64,000 bases of DNA from contig JAXLRH010000007.1 in assembly GCA_046331245.1 (NCBI GenBank), forward strand, positions 1 to 64,000, in the 5' to 3' direction. Each line of letters begins with the position of its first letter. The stretch's first letter is position 1. This document shows positions 43,758 to 51,547 of the stretch, one piece after another. The DNA is from SSF14 sp046331245. GTDB lineage: Bacteria > Actinomycetota > Acidimicrobiia > Acidimicrobiales > Microtrichaceae. Both the position numbers and the translations under genes were made by a program. The notes beneath the pieces were generated by a model. It saw only the letters and a program-made list of their open reading frames with translations. It did no database searches and was not told where the DNA came from.

Positions 43758-45019
43758 CCGCGGTCGCCGACGACGTGCGCCCAGTCGAGCGACTCGGCCA
43801 TCTTCATGCGGGCCATCACCACGATGCGGGGGCGGTTGGAGGCGAACACGCCGGTGCAGCGGTCGCCGCGCCGGAAGGCGACTGCGAATCGCCTCGTGGC
43901 CGGGTCGCCGTCGATGAGCACGATCTCGTCGTCGGGGCCGGGGCGGCCGGCGAGCTGCATCTTGCAGTCGTACTGGTCGCTCCAGAACCACGGGACGGAC
44001 GCGAACGGACGAGGGGCCTCGTCGTCTCGGGCCGCGAGCAGCCGACGCGCCGCGGCCTCGCCCTGCTCGATCGCGTTCTCCCAGTGCTCCACGCGCATCC
44101 GCTCGCCGAACAGCGGGTTGAACCAGTTGGCGACGTCGCCGGCGGCCACCACGCCGGGGCCGGCCCACAACGTCTCGTCGCAGACCACGCCGTTGTCGAT
44201 CGTGAGCCCGGCGCCGCCGAGCCAGTCGAGCTCGGGGGCCGCGCCGAGGCCGAGCACGAGGAGGTCGGTGTCGAGCCACGTACCGTCGGTGAGAGCCACA
44301 CGGGCGACGCGGCCGTCCGGGCCGGGCTCGATGCCGTCGAGCCCGACGCCGAGGCGCAGGTCGACGCCCTCGTCGCGGTGCAGCGTGGCGATGAACTCGC
44401 CGACCATGCCGCCGAACACGCGGGCGAGCGGGAGCGGAGCGAACTCGACGACGGTCACCGCGACGCCGGCGGCTCGCGCCGTGGCCGCCACCTCTGCGCC
44501 GATGAAGCCTGCGCCGATCACGACCATCCGCTGCGGGCCGGCGTCGAGATCGGCCTTGAGCGCGAGCGAGTCGGAGAGCGTGCGCACGACGTGCACACCA
44601 CCGATGGGGTTGTCCCACCGCGGCTCGTTCGCCGTCGACTCAGGACCCTCGACGAGATAGCCCGCCGGCCACCGGGCCGCGGCTCCCGTGGCGACGACCA
44701 CGCCGTCGGCCGTGAGCTCGTGGTCGTTGAAGAACTTGATGCGGAGGTCGTCGGGAGCGAAGCCGGCGCCGGCGACCGCGTGACCCAGCCGCAGGTCGAC
44801 GTCGAGGCCCTCGATGCGACCGGCGAGCGTCGCGACGGCGTCCTCGCCGCTCATCGTTCCGGCCAGCACCTGCTTGGAGAGCGGTGGGCGGTCGGCCGGG
44901 AGCTCGTCGGCCGCGTCGACGACGATCAGCTCACCGTCGTAGCCGGCGGTGCGCAGGGTGGAGGCGGCCGTCAGCCCGGCGAGGGACGCGCCGATGACGA
45001 CGACGCGGTCGAGATCCAT
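43754..45019 (-). CDS. FAD-dependent ferredoxin reductase
   Basis: The 421-residue pyridine nucleotide-disulfide oxidoreductase family enzyme has the FAD loop VVIGASLAGLTAASTL at the N-terminus, the NAD loop VVIGAGFIGAEVAATA near residue 166, GVVAAGDVANW and a C-terminal reductase domain (PWFWSDQYDCKMQLAG). It matches the reductases that feed electrons from NAD(P)H to ferredoxins for cytochrome P450s or Rieske oxygenases. A [3Fe-4S] ferredoxin gene is 34 bp upstream in the same direction, so the pair forms an electron transfer chain. The terminal oxygenase is not adjacent; the KshA-like oxygenase at 52834 is the only candidate in the window. Confidence 0.92.
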   Translation of the reverse strand: MDLDRVVVIGASLAGLTAASTLRTAGYDGELIVVDAADELPADRPPLSKQVLAGTMSGEDAVATLAGRIEGLDVDLRLGHAVAGAGFAPDDLRIKFFNDHELTADGVVVATGAAARWPAGYLVEGPESTANEPRWDNPIGGVHVVRTLSDSLALKADLDAGPQRMVVIGAGFIGAEVAATARAAGVAVTVVEFAPLPLARVFGGMVGEFIATLHRDEGVDLRLGVGLDGIEPGPDGRVARVALTDGTWLDTDLLVLGLGAAPELDWLGGAGLTIDNGVVCDETLWAGPGVVAAGDVANWFNPLFGERMRVEHWENAIEQGEAAARRLLAARDDEAPRPFASVPWFWSDQYDCKMQLAGRPGPDDEIVLIDGDPATRRFAVAFRRGDRCTGVFASNRPRIVVMARMKMAESLDWAHVVGDRG

Positions 45020-45053
45020 GGTGGTCGAGCCGGGTGGGACGGTCGGGCGACCG

Positions 45054-45248
45054 TCAGTCCTCGTGGATGGAGATGGCCTGCTTGGGGCAGCGGCGGACCG
45101 CCTCCTCCATCTTCTCGCGGAGCTCCTCGCCCGGGTGCTCGTTCAGCACGTACAGGAAGTCGTCGTCACGCACCTCGAACACCTCGGGCGCCACGGCCAT
45201 GCACACGGCGTTGGACTCGCACACGTCGTAGTCGACGACGATCTTCAT
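45054..45248 (-). CDS. [3Fe-4S] ferredoxin
   Basis: The 64-residue ferredoxin has cluster cysteines C10, C16 (CESNAVC, the C-x5-C spacing of single-cluster 3Fe-4S types) and C54 (RRCPKQAI). It is acidic, as usual for P450-type redox partners (YxVCESNAVCMAVAPEVFEV is the family signature). It precedes the reductase gene by 34 bp. It is the first gene of a three-gene minus-strand unit ending with YhhN. Confidence 0.94.
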   Translation of the reverse strand: MKIVVDYDVCESNAVCMAVAPEVFEVRDDDFLYVLNEHPGEELREKMEEAVRRCPKQAISIHED

Positions 45249-45298
45249 GATGTAACCCCTTGTTCGAAGCGTTCGGGCGCGAGTGTATTCCTCCCCGT

Positions 45299-45304
45299 TA
45301 GGGT
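45299..45304 (+). promoter_or_regulatory. -10 box of leaderless promoter (serine hydrolase)
   Basis: TAGGGT is followed by 7 nt and the ATG at 45312. Confidence 0.5.
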
Positions 45305-45311
45305 CCGAGTG

Positions 45312-46439
45312 ATGGGCACCCACCTCGAGAACGCGCGGGTCGACGCGCTGCTGGAACGCATCGCGCAGGAGGTCGAACGGGGGGTGCTGCCGGCGTGTCA
45401 GGTCGCCGTCGGGCTCGACGGGGAGGTGGTCCTCTCGGCGGCTCTGGGCGACGCGACGACCGACACGCGGTTCTCGATCTTCAGCGCCACGAAGGCGCTG
45501 ATCGCCGCCACGATGTGGCAGCTGATGGCCGACGGTCTCGTCGATCCGCTCGACACCGTCGCGACCCACTTCCCCGAGTTCGCGGCGAACGGCAAGGAGG
45601 CCATCACCGTCGAGCAGGTGATGACCCACACCAGCGGCTTCCCCCGCGCCCCCATGGGGCCGCCCCGATGGGGCGACCGCGACTGGCGCATCGAGCAGAT
45701 GGCCGCGTGGCGCCTCAACTGGGAGCCGGGCACCCAGTTCGAGTACCACCCGACCTCGGCGCACTGGGTGCTCGCCGAGGTGATCGAGCGCGCCGACCGG
45801 CAGGACTACCGCGCCTCGGTGCGCGAGCGGGTCCTCGAACCACTCGGCCTCACGCGCCTCGCGCTCGGCGTCGCGCCGGAGGACCAGGGCGACATCGCGC
45901 CGCTCGTGGCCACCGGCGAGGGCCCGTCACCCGAGGAGCTGACCACCGTGTTCGGCGTGCCGTCGTACGACCTCGGCGAGGTGACGCCCGAGGCGCTGCT
46001 GATGTTCAACGATCCGGACGTGCGCGCCGTGGGCGTTCCCGGTGGGGGTGGCGTGTCCACCGCCACCGACCTCGCGCTGCTCTACCAGGCGTTCCTCCAC
46101 AACCCCGGCGACGTGTTCGACGCGGCGGTGCTCGCCGACGGCACGGGCCACATCCGCTGCACGCTCCCCGACCCGATCCTGCGCACCCCGGCCAACCGCA
46201 CGCTCGGGCTCATCGCCGCCGGCGACGACGGCACCTCCGCCTACCGGGGCATGGGCCACAACGTGTCGCCGCGGGCGTTCGGGCACAACGGCGCCGCAGG
46301 GCAGATCGTGTGGGCCGACCCCGAGACCGGCCTGTCGTTCGTGTACCTCACGTCCGGCATCGACCGGAACTTCCTCCGCGAGGCACGCCGCATCTCAGGA
46401 GTGGCGTCCCGCGCCGCCCTGCTGACGAAGCCGGTGTAG
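45312..46439 (+). CDS. Serine hydrolase of the beta-lactamase/EstB family
   Basis: The 375-residue protein has the penicillin-binding fold catalytic set: SATK with nucleophile Ser58 and Lys61 (FSIFSATKALIAA), the Tyr of EYHPTSAHWVLAEVI, and HNGAAGQ in place of KTG. It belongs with class C beta-lactamase-like esterases (EstB, LipL, and fungal relatives), which act on ester or amide substrates in the cytoplasm. No signal peptide is seen, which argues against a role in beta-lactam resistance. A GTG one codon upstream is an alternative start. Confidence 0.9.
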   Translation: MGTHLENARVDALLERIAQEVERGVLPACQVAVGLDGEVVLSAALGDATTDTRFSIFSATKALIAATMWQLMADGLVDPLDTVATHFPEFAANGKEAITVEQVMTHTSGFPRAPMGPPRWGDRDWRIEQMAAWRLNWEPGTQFEYHPTSAHWVLAEVIERADRQDYRASVRERVLEPLGLTRLALGVAPEDQGDIAPLVATGEGPSPEELTTVFGVPSYDLGEVTPEALLMFNDPDVRAVGVPGGGGVSTATDLALLYQAFLHNPGDVFDAAVLADGTGHIRCTLPDPILRTPANRTLGLIAAGDDGTSAYRGMGHNVSPRAFGHNGAAGQIVWADPETGLSFVYLTSGIDRNFLREARRISGVASRAALLTKPV

Positions 46440-46440
46440 G

Positions 46441-46902
46441 TCAGAGCCCGCCGGCGCTGATGCACGGCCGGAACGGCTGGGGGTGGTGGAGGTGCCAGTC
46501 GGCGCCCATCGCGAGCCACTCGCGCTGTGCGACCGCATCGCTCCCGGCGGGTTGGTCGGGGAAGCGCAGCCGAGCCCGATCGGCGCGGCTCGCGAGGTCC
46601 GGGCGCCAGCCCGGCGGCGGGATGTAGCGAACGGCGATGCGGTCGCCGGCGTCGTACTTGACGCGGGTCAGCATCAGCGCCCGGTGCTCCGGGCCCCACG
46701 ACCCGTCGGGCTGCCGGTAGTCGATCGCGATCGCCGGAGGGTTGCATTTCGCGGTGTCGGTGAGCGCCGTCGTGTCGGCCGACGCCATGCTCTGCATGCC
46801 CGACCACAGCAACACCCCGAGCACCGCCCCGGAGCCGGCCACGATGCCGGCGAGCAGGGCGCGCTGCGGGCGTGCGACCTCGCGTGCTCGTACCTCGTCC
46901 AC
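46441..46902 (-). CDS. Small membrane-anchored protein of unknown function
   Basis: The 153-residue protein has one membrane segment at about 16-37 (ALLAGIVAGSGAVLGVLLWSGM) and an extracellular part with two Cys (CNPPAIAIDYRQPDG and PFRPCISAGGL), probably a disulfide. The region RFPDQPAGSDAVAQREWLAMGADWHLHH is the most ordered. The GTG at 46902 has AGGAG close upstream. It is convergent with the serine hydrolase with one base between the stops. I do not recognise a family. Confidence 0.72.
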   Translation of the reverse strand: MDEVRAREVARPQRALLAGIVAGSGAVLGVLLWSGMQSMASADTTALTDTAKCNPPAIAIDYRQPDGSWGPEHRALMLTRVKYDAGDRIAVRYIPPPGWRPDLASRADRARLRFPDQPAGSDAVAQREWLAMGADWHLHHPQPFRPCISAGGL

Positions 46903-46936
46903 GCTCTCCTATCGGCCGTGAGCGTGGGCGCTGAAG

Positions 46937-46950
46937 TAGAACTTGTTCTA
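46937..46950. promoter_or_regulatory. KstR-like operator before the amidohydrolase gene
   Basis: TAGAAC-TT-GTTCTA is a perfect palindrome and fits TnnAACnnGTTnnA, the motif I recall for the mycobacterial steroid regulator KstR. Its last TA is the start of TAGTTT (46949-46954), which ends 6 nt before the ATG at 46961, so a bound repressor would block the -10 element. Confidence 0.75.
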
Positions 46951-46960
46951 GTTTGAGCGC

Positions 46961-47827
46961 ATGGGTATGCCAACGGACATCGGAGTCATCGACCTCATGC
47001 TCGGGATCCCCGATCCCGGCAAGAAGGAGGGCTGGTACGACTTCCTGAAGCCCAACCTGCGCGACGCCGAGTCGGCCACGTTCAAGTTCCCGGCGCAGTA
47101 CATGTTCAAGGAGGTGCCGGAGGACCCGACCGAGGGCGACATGGTCGAGTACACGCTCGGCCAGATGGACAAGCACGGCATCGAGAAGGCGCTCATCGGG
47201 TTCAGCGTCGGCGGCGGCATCCAGTACCAGGCCTGCCTCGACCACCCCGACCGCTTCATGGGCGGCATCGCCGTCGACCCCAACGAGGGCATGAAGGCGA
47301 TCCACAAGATCACCGAGGCGAGCCAGGCCATCGACCTCAAGGCCATCACGCTCTTCCCGGCCGGCTGCAACCCGGGCGTGCCGATCAACGACAAGCGCAT
47401 GTACCCCGTGTACTCCAAGGCGTGCGAGCTGGACATCCCCGTGCTCTGCTGCGTCGGCGTCCCCGGCCCCCGCGTGCCGATGATGCCCCAGCACGTCGAG
47501 CTCATCGACGAGGTGTGCTGGTTCTTCCCCGAGCTCAAGTTCGTGATGCGCCACGGCGCCGACCCGTGGACCGACCTCGCCGTGAAGCTGATGCTGAAGT
47601 GGCCCAACCTCTACTACTCCACCTCGGCGTTCTCCCCGAAGTACTACCCCGACGAGATCATCCGGTTCGCCAACACCCGCGGCGCCGACAAGATCATGTA
47701 CGCCGGCTACTTCCCGATGGGCCTCTCGCTCGACCGGATCTTCAGCGAGCTGCCGAACGTCGGGTTCAAGGACGAGGTGTGGCCCAAGTTCCTCCGCGAG
47801 AACGCCGTGAAGGTCTTCGATCTGTAG
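46961..47827 (+). CDS. Amidohydrolase-2 family protein
   Basis: The 288-residue protein is a TIM-barrel amidohydrolase of the ACMSD-like group: MGGIAVDPNEGMKAIHKI, DLKAITLFPAGCNPGVPINDKRMYPVYSKACELDIPVLCCVGVPGPR and FVMRHGADPWTDLAVKLMLKWPNLYYSTSAFSPKY, ending with KIMYAGYFPMGLSLDRIF and a typical FLRENAVKVF. Metal-binding His residues are fewer than in canonical members: the N-terminal HxH is replaced (DIGVIDLMLG), so catalysis may be altered. Under the KstR-like operator it is likely induced with steroid degradation; its substrate is unknown. Confidence 0.85.
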   Translation: MGMPTDIGVIDLMLGIPDPGKKEGWYDFLKPNLRDAESATFKFPAQYMFKEVPEDPTEGDMVEYTLGQMDKHGIEKALIGFSVGGGIQYQACLDHPDRFMGGIAVDPNEGMKAIHKITEASQAIDLKAITLFPAGCNPGVPINDKRMYPVYSKACELDIPVLCCVGVPGPRVPMMPQHVELIDEVCWFFPELKFVMRHGADPWTDLAVKLMLKWPNLYYSTSAFSPKYYPDEIIRFANTRGADKIMYAGYFPMGLSLDRIFSELPNVGFKDEVWPKFLRENAVKVFDL

Positions 47828-47853
47828 ATTCCGGGAACATTTTCCGGACGAGC

Positions 47854-47859
47854 TGTCGA
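47854..47859 (+). promoter_or_regulatory. TGTCGA box upstream of the DGPF/ECF42 pair
   Basis: TGTCGA resembles the -35 element that I recall for ECF42 promoters; it lies 75 bp upstream of the DGPF gene. A clear matching -10 (CGA/TC) at 15-17 bp is not evident, so autoregulation is only suggested. Confidence 0.25.
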
Positions 47860-47928
47860 TCTGCGCGACGTCGTTCGTGTAGGAGGCAGCACCCGGATCC
47901 GCCGGGTCACACACAGAGGAGCGTTCCC

Positions 47929-48288
47929 ATGGCGCAGTACCTGCTCTCCGTCCACGGAGTCGAGGGCCAGCCCGATCCCGACCCCGCCACCATGCAGGAG
48001 ATGTTCGAGGCCGTCGACGCCTTCAACCAGAAGTACATCGGCACCGACACCTGGGTGTTCGCCGGTGGCCTCCACCCGCCCGCCACGGCGACGGTCGTCA
48101 CGAGCGACGGCGTCGACGTGACGATGACCGACGGCCCCTTCTCCGAGGCCAAGGAGCAGATCGGCGGATTCTGGATCCTCGAGGCCGCCGACCTCGACGC
48201 CGCCCTCGCCCTCGCCGCCGACGCATCGGCCGCCTGCCGCGCGCCGGTCGAGGTGCGCCCGTTCCAGGACGAGCCGCCCGCCGCCTGA
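47929..48288 (+). CDS. YCII/DGPF domain protein
   Basis: The 119-residue protein has the DGPF motif (TMTDGPFSEAKEQIGGFWILEA, D68-F71) that names this YCII-related family. Such proteins accompany ECF42 sigma factors, and here the sigma gene starts within its stop codon (TGATG). A GAGGAG ribosome site lies 7 nt before the ATG. The YCII fold is a small ferredoxin-like barrel; its role for the sigma factor is not settled. Confidence 0.93.
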   Translation: MAQYLLSVHGVEGQPDPDPATMQEMFEAVDAFNQKYIGTDTWVFAGGLHPPATATVVTSDGVDVTMTDGPFSEAKEQIGGFWILEAADLDAALALAADASAACRAPVEVRPFQDEPPAA

Positions 48289-49544
48289 TGACGGGGGCCG
48301 GGCCGGCGGACGTCGAGCGGGTCTTCCGCGAGGACTCCGGCCGGGCGATCGCCACCCTCACCCGCTTCTTCGGCGACATCGACGTCGCCGAGGAGGCGGT
48401 GCAGGATGCGTTCCGCATCGCCCTCGAGAAGTGGCCGGCGACGGGACTGCCCCCGAGCCCGGCCGGCTGGATCATCACCACCGCGCGCAACCGGGGCATC
48501 GACCGGGTGCGCCGCGAGTCGACGCGCGACGCCCGCCAGGTCGCCGCGTGGCGGCTGACCGGTGGCGAGGAACCCGAGGAAGGCGACGACCGCACCAACG
48601 GGGGTGCCGTGCACGACGATCGACTGCGACTCATGTTCACGTGCTGTCACCCGTCGCTCGCGCCCGCAGCGCAGGTGGCGCTCACGCTGCGGCTGCTCGG
48701 CGGTCTGCGCACGCCCGAGATCGCCCGGGCGTTCCTCGTGCCCGAGCCGACGATGGCGCAGCGCATCGTGCGGGCGAAGACGAAGATCCGCGCCGCGCGC
48801 ATCCCCTACCGCGTCCCCGACGACGCGGAGCTGCCCGACCGTCTGCGCCCCGTGCTGGCCGTCGTGTACCTGATCTTCAACGAGGGCTACCTCGCGACGG
48901 AGGGCGACGGACTCGCACGCGCCGAGCTGTGCACCGAGGCGATCCGGCTCGCACGCCTGCTCGCCGACCTGATGCCCGACGAGCCCGAGGTGACCGGCCT
49001 GCTCGCGCTCCTCCTCCTCACCGACGCACGACGGGCGGCGCGCCTCGACGCCGACGGCGTGATCGTTCGACTCGCCGACCAGGACCGGTCGCTGTGGGAT
49101 CGGTCGCTCATCGCCGAGGGCCACGAGCTGGTCCGACGGTGCCTGCGGCGGAACCTCCCCGGGCGCTACCAGATCCGCGCCGCGATCGCCGCCGTGCACA
49201 CGGATGCCGCGACCGCCGCCGACACGGCGTGGACGCAGATCGTCGCGCTCTACGACCAGCTGCTGGCGATCGAGCCGACCGCGATGGTCGCGCTCAACCG
49301 GGCGATCGCCGTCGGTGAGGTCGGGGGCGATGGCGGCGCCGAGCACGCGCTCCGCACGGTCGAGGAGCTCGCCGACGAGCTCGGCGGCTACCACCTCTGG
49401 TGGGCCACCCGGGGCGACCTGCTGCAGCGGGTCGGACGCGCCGACGAGGCCGCCGCCGCGTTCCGGCGGGCGCGCGAGCTCACGGCCAACGAGGCCGAGC
49501 AGCGCCTCCTCGCCAAGCGGCTCGCCGCCCTGGGGAGTAGTTGA
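48288..49544 (+). CDS. ECF42-group RNA polymerase sigma factor with C-terminal TPR-like domain
   Basis: The 418-residue protein has sigma region 2 at about 8-75 (IATLTRFFGDIDVAEEAVQDAFRIAL, PAGWIITTARNRGIDRVRRE) and region 4 at about 110-165 (ALTLRLLGGLRTPEIARAFLVPEPTMAQRIVRAKTKI), then a long helical C-terminal domain (YLIFNEGYLATEGDGL, LLALLLLTDARRAARLD, NRAIAVGEVGG). No anti-sigma gene follows; in this group the C-terminal domain and the DGPF partner are thought to control activity. Its last 65 bp overlap the convergent gene. Confidence 0.95.
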   Translation: MTGAGPADVERVFREDSGRAIATLTRFFGDIDVAEEAVQDAFRIALEKWPATGLPPSPAGWIITTARNRGIDRVRRESTRDARQVAAWRLTGGEEPEEGDDRTNGGAVHDDRLRLMFTCCHPSLAPAAQVALTLRLLGGLRTPEIARAFLVPEPTMAQRIVRAKTKIRAARIPYRVPDDAELPDRLRPVLAVVYLIFNEGYLATEGDGLARAELCTEAIRLARLLADLMPDEPEVTGLLALLLLTDARRAARLDADGVIVRLADQDRSLWDRSLIAEGHELVRRCLRRNLPGRYQIRAAIAAVHTDAATAADTAWTQIVALYDQLLAIEPTAMVALNRAIAVGEVGGDGGAEHALRTVEELADELGGYHLWWATRGDLLQRVGRADEAAAAFRRARELTANEAEQRLLAKRLAALGSS

Positions 49545-50136
49545 ACCAACCGTCGTCGGGATCGTCGTCGGTCGCACGGGGCCGGCGGCGAACGACGAGG
49601 CGGAGGCGGAGGGCCCCCATCATGAATCTGTGCCGCCACCGGCGGCGGTCGCGCACGGGCACGACCGCGAGGACACGACCGCCGGCATCGAGCAACTGAA
49701 CCGGACGGGCAGGGAGCGGCGACACCACCACCACGATCCAGCCGTGCTCGGGCACGGGCCGTGTGACGTTGCGGCAGCGGTACGAGGTCACGGCGCCCGT
49801 GACGCGCCAGAACGCAGACCCGCCGTGCGCGATCACCGGATGATCGAACGCCCTGCCGATACCGGCGGCCGTCCGTGGCGGCATGGCCGCGTCGTCGTCG
49901 CCGGTCGAGCTCGATGACGCCTGGCGCCATCCATCCGCGCCGCGCCGATAGGAGCGTGCCGTGACGGCGCGGCCCGCCCGCTTGCCCCGGATCGCGAGCA
50001 GCACGACGGCCCGCGAGCCCACGACGTCGACGCCGAGCACCTGGTGCCGATGCCGCCGGCTGATCGGGCGCGTCTCCCCGACGCTGCCGGCCCGGATCGC
50101 TGCGAGGCACTCGGCGTCTATTGCGGCCCAGTCCAT
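49480..50136 (-). CDS. Hypothetical protein
   Basis: The 218-residue basic protein has no signal peptide. The middle part looks like a beta-barrel of the SnoaL/NTF2 or similar type (VLGVDVVGSRAVVLLAI, GSAFWRVTGAVTSYRCRNV, WIVVVVSPLPARPVQLLDAGGRVLAVV), and a basic, disordered tail follows. TACCCT ends 6 nt before the ATG, which supports a real gene and this start. The 3' end lies under the sigma factor gene; the true end of ordered sequence may be near PDDGWFNYS. I do not recognise a family. Confidence 0.6.
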   Translation of the reverse strand: MDWAAIDAECLAAIRAGSVGETRPISRRHRHQVLGVDVVGSRAVVLLAIRGKRAGRAVTARSYRRGADGWRQASSSSTGDDDAAMPPRTAAGIGRAFDHPVIAHGGSAFWRVTGAVTSYRCRNVTRPVPEHGWIVVVVSPLPARPVQLLDAGGRVLAVVPVRDRRRWRHRFMMGALRLRLVVRRRPRATDDDPDDGWFNYSPGRRAAWRGGAARPRWP

Positions 50137-50188
50137 CGACGGAGGGTACCGAGCGGTGACTGTCAGGGGTCGGTGAGATCATCATCAT

Positions 50189-51472
50189 ATGACGAACACC
50201 AGTTCGACCACCGCTGCCGACATCGCTTCCGAGATCGACCGTCACGTCGACGCGATCGCCGCGCACCTGGCCGGGCTGTCGCCCTCGGCGGTGCCACTCG
50301 GCGAGGTGGCCGACGTGTTCGCCCGGTTCGTGCGGATCGAGCGGTTGGGTGCCGCCGGCCGGGTGCTCATGTTGCAGCGCGTCGCCGAGACGACGCTCGC
50401 GGAGGAGGCCGGCACCAGCACGGCCGAGTGGGCGGCTCGACAATCGGGCGGGCCCGTGGGGCGGAGCCGCGCCGAGCTGGAGACGTCCGAGCGCCTCGCC
50501 GACTGTACCGACACGGCCGACGCGCTGCGCCGGGGCGAGGTGTCCACCGAGCAGGCCGGGGTCATCGCTGATGCCGCCACGGTCAACCCCGGCGCGGAGC
50601 GTGGTCTGCTCGATCGGGCACGCCGCGAGTCGTTCAAGCATCTGCGTGACGAGGCGGCGCGGGAGAAGGCCCGGGGCATGCCCGATCCCGAGGAGCGACA
50701 GCGACGCATCCACCGGCAGCGGTCCTGTCGCACCTACCTCGACGCCGACGGGGCGATGAACCTGGTGGCCCGCGGCACCGCGGCGTCGATGAGCGGACTG
50801 TGCGCCGAGCTCGAGCGCCTCACACGTCGCCGGTTCGAGCAGGCGTGGGCGCGCGGTGAGCGCGAGCCGCACGACGCCCACCGCTACGACGCGCTCTGCG
50901 AGCTCGCCGCCCGATCGGTCGACGCCGCGGCGGGCGACAGCCCGCCCGACAACCCGCCCAACGGTTCGCCCACACGACGACGCGGGCGGAGCGTCACGCA
51001 TCTCGCCCTGATCCGCGTCGACTTCAGCGCTCTCGTCGCCGGCGCGGTCACGGGCGACGAGGTGTGCGAGATCGCCGGCGTCGGGCCCGTCTCCGTCGAG
51101 CAGTGCCGAGCGCTCCTCGGCGACGCAGCACTCAAGCTCGTGCTCACCAAGGGGGTCGACGTCGCCGGCATCGTCCACTTCGGCCGGGGCGCCAACGCCC
51201 TCCAGAAGCTCGCCCTGTTGTGGTCCCAGCCCTGGTGCCAGGCGGAGGGCTGCGACCGGACCATCCTCCACGTCGACCACCGCACGCCGTGGGCGCGGGT
51301 GCGCGAGACGGCGACACCGAACCTCGACCATCTCTGCGGCCCGCACAACCAGCGCAAGACCACCCTCGGCTGGGAGCTGGTGGCCGGCACCGGCCGACGA
51401 CCGTTCGTGCCGCCCGACGACGTCCGGCACCCCCGGCATCGACCCGCACCACTCCTCGAGGACACCGGATGA
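50189..51472 (+). CDS. DUF222 domain protein with C-terminal HNH endonuclease motif
   Basis: The 427-residue protein combines a DUF222 region (residues about 10-250: GTSTAEWAARQSGGPVGRSRAELETSERL, RGEVSTEQAGVIADAA) with an HNH motif near the end (WCQAEGCDRTILHVDHRTPWA, then NLDHLCGPHNQRKT). This architecture is the abundant actinobacterial 13E12-type family, often present in many copies. Nuclease activity is expected but the biological role is unknown. A middle segment (AAGDSPPDNPPNGSPTRRRGRS) is a disordered linker. Confidence 0.92.
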   Translation: MTNTSSTTAADIASEIDRHVDAIAAHLAGLSPSAVPLGEVADVFARFVRIERLGAAGRVLMLQRVAETTLAEEAGTSTAEWAARQSGGPVGRSRAELETSERLADCTDTADALRRGEVSTEQAGVIADAATVNPGAERGLLDRARRESFKHLRDEAAREKARGMPDPEERQRRIHRQRSCRTYLDADGAMNLVARGTAASMSGLCAELERLTRRRFEQAWARGEREPHDAHRYDALCELAARSVDAAAGDSPPDNPPNGSPTRRRGRSVTHLALIRVDFSALVAGAVTGDEVCEIAGVGPVSVEQCRALLGDAALKLVLTKGVDVAGIVHFGRGANALQKLALLWSQPWCQAEGCDRTILHVDHRTPWARVRETATPNLDHLCGPHNQRKTTLGWELVAGTGRRPFVPPDDVRHPRHRPAPLLEDTG

Positions 51473-51547
51473 GCGCCGTGGTCCGTTCGGCCCAGGAGAA
51501 GTGGGCCGAACGGCTCATGTTCCGGCGATCGGGGCCGATGGATCCGC

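Noticed and set aside
45312..46439. Beta-lactam resistance gene
   Set aside because: The SATK, Tyr and HNG motifs fit EstB-like esterases; there is no signal peptide and no resistance context.
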